A stretch of 19,006 nt of DNA from Podaxis mareebaensis (lineage: Eukaryota > Basidiomycota > Agaricomycetes > Agaricales > Agaricaceae): positions 1 through 19,006 of the forward strand of contig JAEUWP010000339.1 of NCBI GenBank assembly GCA_018524725.1, read 5' to 3'. Below the pieces are notes generated by a model. It saw only the letters and a program-made list of their open reading frames with translations, was not told the DNA's origin and made no database searches. Made by a program: the position numbers and the translations under genes. Below, piece after piece: positions 11,237 through 18,884 of this stretch (its first letter is position 1; every line of letters begins with the position of its first letter).

Positions 11237-12021
11237 TTTCATGTGGGAGGCACTTGATCCCCAACTGGTGACAGCACCAGCATAACTTTTTGCCCTCCAT
11301 CTTGAAGGGGAGCCACACCCTGGTCCCAGCCAGACAGTCCACAATCTGGACATCTGACTCATTGTCAAATTCCAGGCAGATGGCCTTTCCCTTCCCCTTG
11401 GCCTTCTTCTTTGCCTCCACCTCTGCCTCTGCCTTCCTTGCTTCATCCACCCTCCATTGTTCCTCCTCTTCTTGCTCCCTCTGGATCCTCTCCACCTCCT
11501 CTAGATCCTCTCTGCCTCCTCCTGTACTTTCTGCTCCCTCTCTTCTTCCTCCCTCTTCCTCTGCTCCACCTCTGCTTTCTCTGCCACCTGTCTTTCCTCC
11601 TCTTCTCACTTCTTCCTCTCCTCTTCCTCAACCCTCCTCCACTCCAACTCCTCTGCCTCCCACCATCTCCACTTCTCCTCAGCCTTCTTCACCTTCCTCT
11701 TCTTCTTCTCCATCTTTTCCACTAATGTCTCTGCCTCTGCTTCCTCCATCCTCCCTCACTTCTTGCTAGGGCCTGCCTCCACTATGGGGCTCTCCATAAT
11801 TGTGGATGTCTGTTGTTCCTTCTGCCATTGCTGGTAGAAGGCAGAGAAGGCCACCATCATTGCTGGGTCAAAGGGGGGGTTGGCATTTGGGGTCTGGTTG
11901 CTTTGAGAGGACATGTTTTGCAAGTTAGGAATGAAGTTCATTTTCTGAAGGTGTCCTTTGTATCTGACAGAGGGAGTTGAGGGCAGGTGTCTGGTCCAGA
12001 CTTGGGCCTCAGAGGCTTGGC

Positions 12022-12037
12022 CCTAAGGGGGGAATAC
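12022..12037 (+). other. 3' polypurine tract
   Basis: CCTAAGGGGGGAATAC directly abuts the 3' LTR (starts 12038). A purine run at this place resists RNase H and primes plus-strand DNA synthesis in LTR retrotransposons. The position makes the assignment secure, though its last bases are not all purines. Confidence 0.8.
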
Positions 12038-12754
12038 TGTTACAGACTTCATTTCATGCCCATTAAACTCTTGGAGCCTTGGTTACAACCCAGATTCTGT
12101 GGATCATATTCAGTTTAACCTTTCTTCCATTCCCATCAGATATCTTCCTTGTAAATACTTTTCTCTGTCCCTGTTCCTTCTGTTATTTTCCTTATCAGAT
12201 CTGATTATCTGATTATCTCATGTTTTTCCATTTATCTATGGCTTTTTTCCTTTACCCTTGATTATCTTCCACTTATCTTGGTTTTTCCATTATCTGATGT
12301 TTCACTTCCACCCCCATCCTATTGGATGTCCAGACACTTTGCAGATGGACTCATTCTAGTATCTTCACCATGGTTATCAGTTCACATGTTTCTTGTATTC
12401 TCCTTTGAGTAGTTGCTATTGTTTCTTGCTTAACTACTACTCTCTGGACTTTATCCTGACTGCTAGTATATAGTAGGATCACTACTGTTTGTAGTCCTCA
12501 GTCAGAATATCAACTTAGTTCTTTCTCCTCTCTCCTGCCTGTCTGCCACAAGTCTGCTCCTTGGTCTGGGCTTGTCCTGTCTTCATCCATTCTCTGTCTG
12601 CTCATCCACTCGAGTCCATAGTTGGTCAAGTGAGGCCACCACAGTATCAGAGGGGTGCAACACATAAGTTGAAGCCAAGGCCTCAACCCTGTGTCCATGT
12701 GCATCTACCCTTGGCTGCCTGTGGTCTGCCCCCATCTGGAGTCAGTTCTTAACA
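12038..12754 (+). repeat. 3' LTR of the chromovirus
   Basis: This 717-bp partner of 4467-5187 has the same TGTTA...TAACA ends. It keeps one CpG (12611) where the 5' LTR has CA. Immediately to its right, at 12755, begins the broken protease frame of the inverted family B element. Besides ending transcription of gag-pol it could drive the antisense gene, whose ATG is 97 bp away, but there is no direct sign of that. Confidence 0.95.
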
Positions 12755-13558
12755 TTATTGAAGAGAGTGTGGTGTTTTCCATTAAACATCTCCATGATAA
12801 GATTTGCTTTGACCAATTGATGTTGGGGTTGTACTTTGTGAGCCTGGGGATTCCTAAGATTATTCTGGGTTGTCCCAGATTAATCACTTGTAAATCTGTT
12901 TTCATTTGTTTCCTATAGTTGGTGAAATTGAGGGTGATAAAATGAGTGATTTGCTTGTCTTTGTTGAGGGATCCATCTGTGTTCCTGACTTTGATTGGTT
13001 TCTTCAGTGGCAACATCTTTAGGTTCCATTCTTTGACCAGCCTGTGGTTGATAAAGTCTTGTCCTGCTCTAGAGTCTATCAGTGCAAGGTTTTCCACAGA
13101 TTTTTCAGAGAGATGCATGGTAATGGGGCAATAAAAGGTGTTGGATTGATGAGTCTATAGGCACAATTCAGAGGCTGATACTTTGTTCTGAGAAAAAGAA
13201 GGGGGCATAATTTCATTCTTTGGATGAGGGTAAGAGTCAGAAGCCAGTCTGTTGGAGAATAAATAAGGAAGAGAAGAAAAATTGTCCTTTGGTGCATCTT
13301 TCTTTTCTCCAGACGATCTAGACATGGAAACTAGTTATCTGAGGCAAAATCCTGGATTTCCTTTGCTTGAGCACTGGTGGAGTTGGAATATTCAGTGAAG
13401 ATTTCAGCAACTTCTTGATTGTCTGCTTCCTGAATTATTTCATTGATCTGGGCAAACATGGCTTTTTATTTTTGTTGCTTCTCTTTGTCTTGAGGTGTCC
13501 TAGGGGGTATAGGTGGCTTATGCTTGGAAACCTTTACTTGGGCATTTCACAGTAGGTT
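12755..13558 (-). pseudogene. Family B gag-pol linker and aspartic protease, truncated
   Basis: Continuing from gag on the - strand, a frame-shifted helical linker (MFAQINEIIQEADNQEVAEI, about 13460-13400) is followed by a retroviral-type aspartic protease: LALIDSRAGQDFINHRLV (around 13090-13035; DSG has become DSR), a central VRNTDGSLNKD segment, and the C-terminal signature IILGIPRLTKYNPNINW (around 12860-12810). It would cut the Gag-Pol polyprotein. The frame is cut at 12755 by the chromovirus LTR, a little past the protease; no RT or integrase of this family is in the window. At least two frame changes and several stops (for instance a TAG after ELCL near 13155) make it non-functional. 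Confidence 0.82.
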
Positions 13559-15399
13559 TCATGTTGATTGTGGTGGGTTTGGTTTCTTTGGACATTCATG
13601 AGCAAAATGTCCTATCTGTCTACAACTGAAACATTTGCCCTGCTTGAGGTCATTGTGCATCTTTGGTGTAAGGATATTCTGAAGAAATGTTTCCAGAATG
13701 TCATGACTTTCTTCCACCTCATTGACTTCCACATCAGAATCTTCTTCCAGAGGGTAGTTTTCTTCAAGCACAATTTCAGAGAGTGCCAGTGCCAGGTTAT
13801 TGATGTCCATAGCATATGGATCTTTATACACCTGGCTTCTTGACCAATTCATATTATAGGATGCCTTCTTCTTCCATTGGAGTATAGCTCTATTGGTTCA
13901 TTCTTGGGCATGGCTTGCACAATAGTTGTTCTCCATATGGTGTTGTTCTTCTGCTACTCTTGCTACTTCAAACCAGATGTTGATGTCCAGTCTGGGTCTG
14001 AGGGCAATGGTTTTGAGACCAATTTCAAAGTCTAGACCTTCTCTGAAGTGGTAGATGAGTTCTTGGGGATTGACTATCCCTGCTTGGGTGGCAAGGACCT
14101 TGAACTCAGAGATGTACTGGTCCACCAGTCTTCATTTCTGCTTGAGAGCATGGAGTCATCAGAGAGCATCTTTGGTATAGTTGTAAGAGAGGAAGACTCT
14201 ATCAAGCTCATCTTGGAATGCATTGAATGTTCTGAGATGTAGTACTCCATTAAAGTTGTGTTGGCAGAGGTATTCTGTTTTCCATGGTTCTACTGCTCCT
14301 CCAATGTAGTAGAGCATGAATATGATGGCATCATGGTTGGTAGGGAACTTATGCTGGTTGGTGATGATGTATAAGGCACACTGCTGTTTCCATGCTAAGT
14401 ACTTCCATGGGTCTCCATCATACAAGGGTGGTGCCTCATATTTTGGTGTGGAAGGGGCAGCAGGCATTTGTGCTTGTTGGGGAAAGCCAAATCCTGGTGG
14501 AGGCACTCCTAGTTGTCCTGGTGCAGGCAGTCCTGGCAGAGGTGCTTCTGGTGGTGGAGGCAGTGCTCCTAGCAGTCCTGGTGGTGGGTTCAGACATGGT
14601 TGTCCTGGTCCTGAAGGTGGTTGTCCAGGCAGAGGTTGTCCAGGAGGTGTGTGAGGACTTCCTGTTTGTGGCAGGTTTTCTGGCTGAGCTACTCCAGTCT
14701 AAGTCAGGTTTCCCTGATTTCCCTGTACAATTCTAGTTGTTTGATGTCTGGAAATTGCTTGATTGGTGAAGAGGGGTTGCTGGAAGAATCTTTGATTTGG
14801 GGGCACAATATTACTTCTAAATGCAAAGGTAGTGGCCTGATTGATGGGTGCCATGGAGTCTGTTCTAGGAACCAGTGGTTGCAGTTGTTGTAGTGGTTGC
14901 ACTTGCTGGAAAACTGGTTGTGGAGTAGGAGTAGGGTGTTGTAGTGGTTATTGCTGGTACAGGGGTGGAATTGAGGCTGCACTTGGAGGTTGAGTGAGTT
15001 GCTGAGGTGGTTGTACAATAGTGGGAGGGATAGTGACAGTGGTCAACATTTGCTGTCTTTGTTCTCTGGCTGCTTCTCTTCTTCCTCTAATATTGGCAGT
15101 AAGTCGCAGTTCCCAAGGGGTGACTTTGTCAAGGTTAAGAGATCTGGTTCTCCTGGGTGGCCTTGTTCTAGTGGGAGATATGATAGGTGAGACAGGGGAT
15201 GCTGATTGTCAGGCTGTTTCATCACTACTGTCTGAGTCTTGGGCTCTAACTCATTCCAATAATGTGGCAGCTTCTCCTGAAATGGTGAGGGGAGTGGGGG
15301 AGTGGAAGGACATTCAAGGTTCCTCTTGATGAGGGCTTGAATCAAGTCTTGAATTTGAGAAGGAGTGAGGTTGAGATGTTGAAGTTCTGTAGGAATCAA
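13559..15399 (-). pseudogene. Broken gag of family B element, inverted copy
   Basis: This is the better preserved of the two family B gag genes. From the N-terminal side: IPTELQHLNLTPSQIQDLI (from 15399; the apparent first codon is TTG, no ATG is in frame), a Gln/Pro-rich segment, a Pro/Gly-rich linker (about 14640-14490), the capsid core with PPLYDGDPWKYLAWKQQCAL and FREGLDFEIGLKTI, the segment MNWSRSQVYKDPYAMDINNL (13852), and a CCHC knuckle CFSCRQIGHFAHEC near 13620. Gag would build the particle and bind RNA. The frame changes once between about 15000 and 14900 and stops lie at 15043 and 14159, among others. TTG in both copies at the start suggests a non-ATG start, a spliced start, or loss in a shared ancestor. 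Confidence 0.87.
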
Positions 15400-15416
15400 G
15401 GAGAAAAAGGAAATAC

Positions 15417-15879
15417 TGTCTTATGAAGAGGTCCAGGAAGATGATAAGGTAGAATAAATAGAGTGAGAGGTGAATGACTGAGGGCTGTCAATTTCAGATG
15501 ATCAAGAACTCTGTTGATTTCAGGTAATTGAGAACTGGTGTTGATTTCTGCTGATTGAGAATGCTTTTCAATTTCTGTCAATTGAGAACACTTCACCTTG
15601 ACAAATATTGATGCAATTTACAGTCAGAGGGTCTTCTTCTGACAGACCACCAAATGTTGAGTGGGTGTATTACAGGCTTCCTTGCTAGACCACCAAATAA
15701 TGAGTGGGCAAATTACAGTCAAGAAGGATGAGAGGGTTTGGTGTTGTTTAGGCACAGTGTGAAGCAATGAGAACCAACAATGTCCCAATGGCACAGTGTG
15801 AAGCAATGAGAACCAATGACATCCCAATGGCACAGTGTGAAGCAATGAGAACCAATGACATCCCAATGGCACTGTTACA
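15417..15879 (-). repeat. Putative 5' LTR of family B element, inverted copy
   Basis: On the - strand it starts TGTAACAGTGCC and ends ...ATAAGACA, just before the gag region, giving 463 bp with TG...CA ends. It is homologous to 2287-2756. It contains the 39-bp tandem repeat at its outer end. No partner 3' LTR is present, so both edges are inferred from the TG/CA ends and from where homology to the other copy stops. Confidence 0.5.
15751..15867 (-). repeat. Three 39-bp tandem repeats
   Basis: Units at 15751-15789, 15790-15828 and 15829-15867 are identical for their first 26 bases (starting GGCACAGTGTGAAGC) and a fourth partial unit (GGCAC) follows. Unit 1 reads AACAATGTCCC where units 2 and 3 read AATGACATCCC; both derive by single transitions from one word with two CpGs. 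It sits at the outer end of the putative LTR, where enhancer-like repeats of LTRs often lie. Confidence 0.92.
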
Positions 15880-16592
15880 ATCCTCTTGTTTCTGTTGTCA
15901 TCTATGCCCCCTCTTTTCCTATCAACTGTCTCTTGTTACTTCATCATGTCTCACCTTTTCCACTGCCTTGTGACTTTGTCTTTGTTCCATCTTGACTCTC
16001 ATTGCTGTTATGAGTCTCACCTCAGATCTTCTGAAGCCACACTATGTTTAGGACTCAGGCTCAGTGATACCTTGTGTAATATTAGTCCACCTTCTACAGA
16101 TCTCATCTTACCTCAGGCTCAGTCTAGTATAATTAGAACACTGAAGTAACTACAAGTGTCTTGATATGGACATGTAGAATAGCAATTGCTCTCATATTTA
16201 GATAGCTCATAAAGTAAGTAGAACTTAGCTTTACAATCATTTGTACATAGCATGAGAATAGCAGGACTGTCTTCTGCTCTATCTTCTTGCTGCATGAGAG
16301 CTCTACCTGCCTCAACAGGATAACTGGCATAATAGCTAAACCTATGGAGTAGCCTGTGACCTTACAAGTCATATCTCTCCCTAGGCAGTCCCTGTGATTT
16401 TTCCAACCAGCCTCTAGTTCTCTCAGGAGAATGGACAGGCATTCCACATCAGGAACTTAATAGTGTTGGGTTGTCTTAGGACAGTATCTCTCCACACTGA
16501 GATGATGTCCATACTGTCTCTACATAACAGAATCATAAAGCTACACTTCCACTCCTTGCCTTCTCCTTTGTCCTTGTGGCTATGAGTTGACC
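15880..16592. other. Decayed stretch without a recognisable gene
   Basis: No CpG is present between 15106 and 17020, including all of this stretch. Short open frames exist on the - strand (for example 16447-16133 and 16647-16423) but they show no motif I can name and are probably remains of an older repeat. Confidence 0.45.
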
Positions 16593-16675
16593 TGAGTCTC
16601 CTGCAAGATAATTTCAGTGGAGCATCCTCAGCCCAAGTCTCCTGCAAGATAACTTCAGTGGAGCACCCTCTGACC
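16593..16675. repeat. 41-bp direct repeat, two tandem copies
   Basis: AGTCTCCTGCAAGATAA at 16595 recurs at 16636, and the similarity continues through TTCAGTGGAGCA; the copies differ at a few C/T positions. The second copy overlaps the beginning of the decayed frame at 16621-17130. Confidence 0.85.
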
Positions 16676-17130
16676 TTTTGTCTGGACCATCATCCAACAT
16701 GTCTCATTTACCCCTGCCTATTACTAGGCATACACCATCCAATCTGTATCCCTGACTCACTCCTCCTTCTTATTGACCCTTCTCCAACTCCTGTTTCCAA
16801 GAACTCCAGAATCTCCTTCAGAGAGCATGCTCCAAGAGCAACTTTCAAAATTGACTTGACAATTATACCCATGGTACAGAGAATATAATCCTTATTGATG
16901 GCAAATCTTACACAAAATGAGAACTACTAGGAGTCTACTACACCCTCCATTACTCATGAGAAGGCAAAGCTGAACTTCCTGAATCTCCACTTGGTGTCTA
17001 TGTTATAGTGAGGCTGCTTCGGTCCATAAAGAGGCCCGATACGTATCCGCAGATCGTATCAAAGGAGACTTCTCGTGTACTAATGGATAGATTATCTTTA
17101 GGCACTGACAGAGTCAACGCATCAAGATAA
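16621..17130 (+). pseudogene. Decayed coding frame of unknown function crossing the CpG boundary
   Basis: One + strand frame reads from about 16621 to TAA at 17128-17130 (about 170 codons), interrupted only by TGA at 16753, 16774, 16852, 16918 and 16957. All five are in the CpG-depleted part and would be CGA (Arg) before deamination; from 17020 on, where CpG is normal, the frame is clean. The best-looking section, from GTENIILIDGKSYT (16873) through ELLGVYYTLHYS and ESPLGVYVIVRLLRSI to DRVNASR, reads like real protein. No ATG is assigned. I do not recognise the family. A competing open frame (16658-16888, one base off) exists, so the part before about 16870 is less certain. Confidence 0.5.
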
Positions 17131-17713
17131 CTATTACTTATAGTCACACAATACGTCTACTTCCTCAATATGAAGACTTCAAGCAACTTAGAGAATGATA
17201 GAGATTATAAAGACAACTTAGATCATATCACTAATTGTTGATAAAGACTTATATTTGAGTCTCCACCTAACCAAGTAGAAACGATGCTCTCTACTTGTTA
17301 GTGTCGACGACTTATATACTGGACAGTGTATCTAAATATATATCTACATTAGAACTTTCCAGAAGTTCTTAAGGTACCGAGGCTCGACTCGGAGATTGAC
17401 TCGGAACAAAGGAAGCATGATTCTACTAATAATAGTTCAATACAAAAAGTTCTTTATCAAAGAAGTCTTCTTTCTAAAGATAACATGAAAGCTTATTAAT
17501 CCATCAAAGTCGTACGACTTTTGATATTACATAAGCATAGTCAATGAAGAAAGATTATTAGGGAAACAAACAAGTCAAAGACTAAAGCTTTCAAAGAAAA
17601 CAATGAACAAGAATAGTGGAAACATAATTAGTAAATGTACAGCAAACATTTACTGAGTTCATAACACAATCCCTTTCCTATGGAAAATGTCCACATTTTC
17701 AATTACTATCCTA
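17131..17713. other. AT-rich intergenic stretch with normal CpG
   Basis: No gene is seen. The segment has ordinary CpG frequency, unlike everything to the left of 17020, and contains a perfect 10-bp palindrome GTCGTACGAC (17508-17517). It should include the 3' untranslated region of the zinc-knuckle gene at 17714-18712. Confidence 0.5.
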
Positions 17714-18712
17714 TTACTGATTACTAGGGAATATAGTTCTGATATCTAGTTTATGTTCCTCTTCATTGTAGTAATATGCGGTAGTTGGATTTTGGATGGC
17801 GTTTATGTTTCTTTCTACCGGAGGAGGTAATTGAACATTTGTTTGTCCAATTAGTGGATTTTGTCGTTGTCGCTGTCCTAAGACTCCACCGTTCTTCGTA
17901 TAATGGCAATGTTTTCGAATCATCGTCATTGGCATTCGTCGTATCGGTGTGAGACGTGGTGAGGGGGCAATTGGTGAGTGGGGGCAGTTCTTGCATTTCC
18001 AACTATAATGTCCACTTCCATTGCAGAATCTGCAAGAATACTTCGGACATTGGTAACCCAAATGTCCTACTGATCTGCATCTCCAACATCCATTCTCGTA
18101 TGCCCGTTGCATTGACGTTGGGAGTAAGATGACTTTGTCGGTGGGAAGAGTTCGATTGATAATCTTTTGTTCCCAATCAAGTACGTTGGCTATTGGATTT
18201 TCAATTCTTCTAAGTTTCTCGAGAATGTGATAGAGGGAAGGATAGAGGGAGATGTCGGGTTGTTGTTGAAGAGGTAATTTCTCTTCGGTGATGAGTCCTT
18301 CATTAATGAAAGGGTCGGTTCGATAGGTGAAGTCGAATGGTCTTCCTTGAGGTGGTTCTGGAAGCGGTGTTGGCTCTTGACTAATTTGTTCTGGAGTGGA
18401 TGTAGGATCCACTATTCTTGGAATGGTTTGGGGTGCTGCCTCACGTAGGTATGATAATGCGAGTGCTGCCATTTGTTTTGCGAAACGAATGCGATATTCG
18501 TCGCGATGTTCGGATGGGGTGTTGTATTCAGGGTTCTGAATACGAGTGGTGGCATTATGGAGATCGGTCCACTGTTCATGACCCTTAGAGGGTGGTGCGA
18601 TCTCGGGAAGCGGGTTCTGAATGATCCATGGAGCTAGGGGTTGATGCGGAGAAAGAGAATCCGGAGAGAGAAGGGTAGCCGGATCAATTTCGATGCGGAG
18701 GGAGTTGCTCAT
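17714..18712 (-). CDS. Protein with two CCHC zinc knuckles (332 aa)
   Basis: An uninterrupted frame runs from ATG at 18712 to TAA at 17714. The N-terminal ~150 residues are Pro-rich and probably disordered; a helical stretch (YPSLYHILEKLRRIENPIAN) follows at about 157-176. Two adjacent zinc knuckles have perfect CX2CX4HX4C spacing: Cys209-Cys212-His217-Cys222 and Cys227-Cys230-His235-Cys240. The C-terminus is basic and Gln-rich, ending in an acidic/Tyr segment (AYYYNEEEHKLDIRTIFP). Such knuckles bind single-stranded nucleic acid and are found in retrotransposon Gag proteins and in some cellular RNA-binding proteins. There is no capsid motif I can point to and no pol within the window, so Gag-like element protein and host gene both stay open. 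Normal CpG content and an intact frame contrast with the decayed elements to the left. The upstream neighbour ends 172 bp away on the same strand. Confidence 0.85.
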   Translation of the reverse strand: MSNSLRIEIDPATLLSPDSLSPHQPLAPWIIQNPLPEIAPPSKGHEQWTDLHNATTRIQNPEYNTPSEHRDEYRIRFAKQMAALALSYLREAAPQTIPRIVDPTSTPEQISQEPTPLPEPPQGRPFDFTYRTDPFINEGLITEEKLPLQQQPDISLYPSLYHILEKLRRIENPIANVLDWEQKIINRTLPTDKVILLPTSMQRAYENGCWRCRSVGHLGYQCPKYSCRFCNGSGHYSWKCKNCPHSPIAPSPRLTPIRRMPMTMIRKHCHYTKNGGVLGQRQRQNPLIGQTNVQLPPPVERNINAIQNPTTAYYYNEEEHKLDIRTIFPSNQ

Positions 18713-18884
18713 AATGTCAAGTATGATGGTTCGATGAAATTTTAGTGAACCTCATGTTGGATCGAACATAGATTGATTGTACAAGTTTGTTATCTTACTA
18801 ATCTACTACTTTGCTATAGTTAGACTAGTAATTGTTCTTTCTTATCTAATCGACTACTTGGCTTGTAGCTAATTAGTACTACTC

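Larger units (their letters stand above)
10432..11941 (-). pseudogene. Antisense three-exon gene inside the chromovirus: coiled-coil protein with Zn2Cys6-spaced cysteines and acidic tail
   Basis: The gene reads opposite to gag-pol, converging on it with 92 bp between the two stop codons; its ATG (11941) is 97 bp from the 3' LTR. Proposed exons are 11941-11237, 11188-10995 and 10938-10432, about 468 codons. Exon 1 gives an N-terminal segment (MNFIPNLQNMSSQSNQ), then a long Lys/Glu-rich coiled coil, then CWCCHQLGIKC. Splicing intron 1 (phase 1) brings CTGCYQKKSWC ten codons later, so the cysteines read CX2CX6CX10CX2CX6C, the spacing of fungal Zn(II)2Cys6 clusters; basic residues typical of that DNA-binding arm are only partly present. 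Exon 3 holds a helical segment (LMETLIEAVHAF, EENNALL, VPQVLERVV) and a Glu/Asp-rich tail. Damage: a frameshift near 11520 and TGA stops at 11756, about 11600, 11181, 11106 and 10795, each a likely former CGA. I do not know its function; nuclear or regulatory roles are inference. Confidence 0.7.
4467..12754 (+). mobile_element. Full-length decayed Ty3/Gypsy chromovirus carrying an extra antisense gene
   Basis: The element runs 5' LTR (4467-5187), leader, gag (5349-6578), pol with protease-RT-RNaseH-integrase-chromodomain (6524-10339), an antisense gene (11941-10432 on the - strand), purine tract (12022-12037) and 3' LTR (12038-12754), about 8.3 kb. The domain order RT before integrase plus a C-terminal chromodomain places it in the chromoviruses. 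Both LTRs begin TGTTA and end TAACA. The flanking 5-mers ATGTC (left) and TTATT (right) do not match, so no target-site duplication is visible. Left and right neighbours are different, inverted fragments of another element, which suggests ectopic recombination after insertion. Nonsense codons in all three genes show it is inactive. Confidence 0.93.
12755..15879 (-). mobile_element. Family B Gypsy-type fragment, inverted copy (LTR, gag, protease)
   Basis: On the - strand the order is putative LTR (15879-15417), gag (15399-13559) and linker plus protease (13558-12755), broken by the chromovirus. It is homologous to 2287-4466 on the + strand, which breaks off earlier, inside the gag zinc knuckle. 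Protease-type and gag-type features fit Ty3/Gypsy, but without RT this is inference. Confidence 0.85.

Noticed and set aside
11015..11446. 143-codon - strand frame (MKQGRQRQRWRQRR...) overlapping the antisense gene
   Set aside because: It is one base off the frame that carries the cysteine motif and reads through predicted intron 1; its Arg/Trp richness comes from the purine-rich strand.
10481..11769. Ser/Pro/Leu-rich open frames on the + strand between pol and the 3' LTR
   Set aside because: They are translations of the CTC/TCC-rich complement of the Glu/Lys-rich antisense gene; they have no domain and do not splice together.
13559..15399. CRISPR-like or satellite array from the repeated GGTGGT/CCTGGT strings in the inverted gag
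   Set aside because: These are codons of the Pro/Gly-rich gag linker on the - strand, without uniform repeats and spacers.
16133..16647. Two - strand frames suggesting a small gene right of the family B LTR
   Set aside because: They are in different frames with no splice sites I trust and no motif; treated as unassigned decayed sequence.
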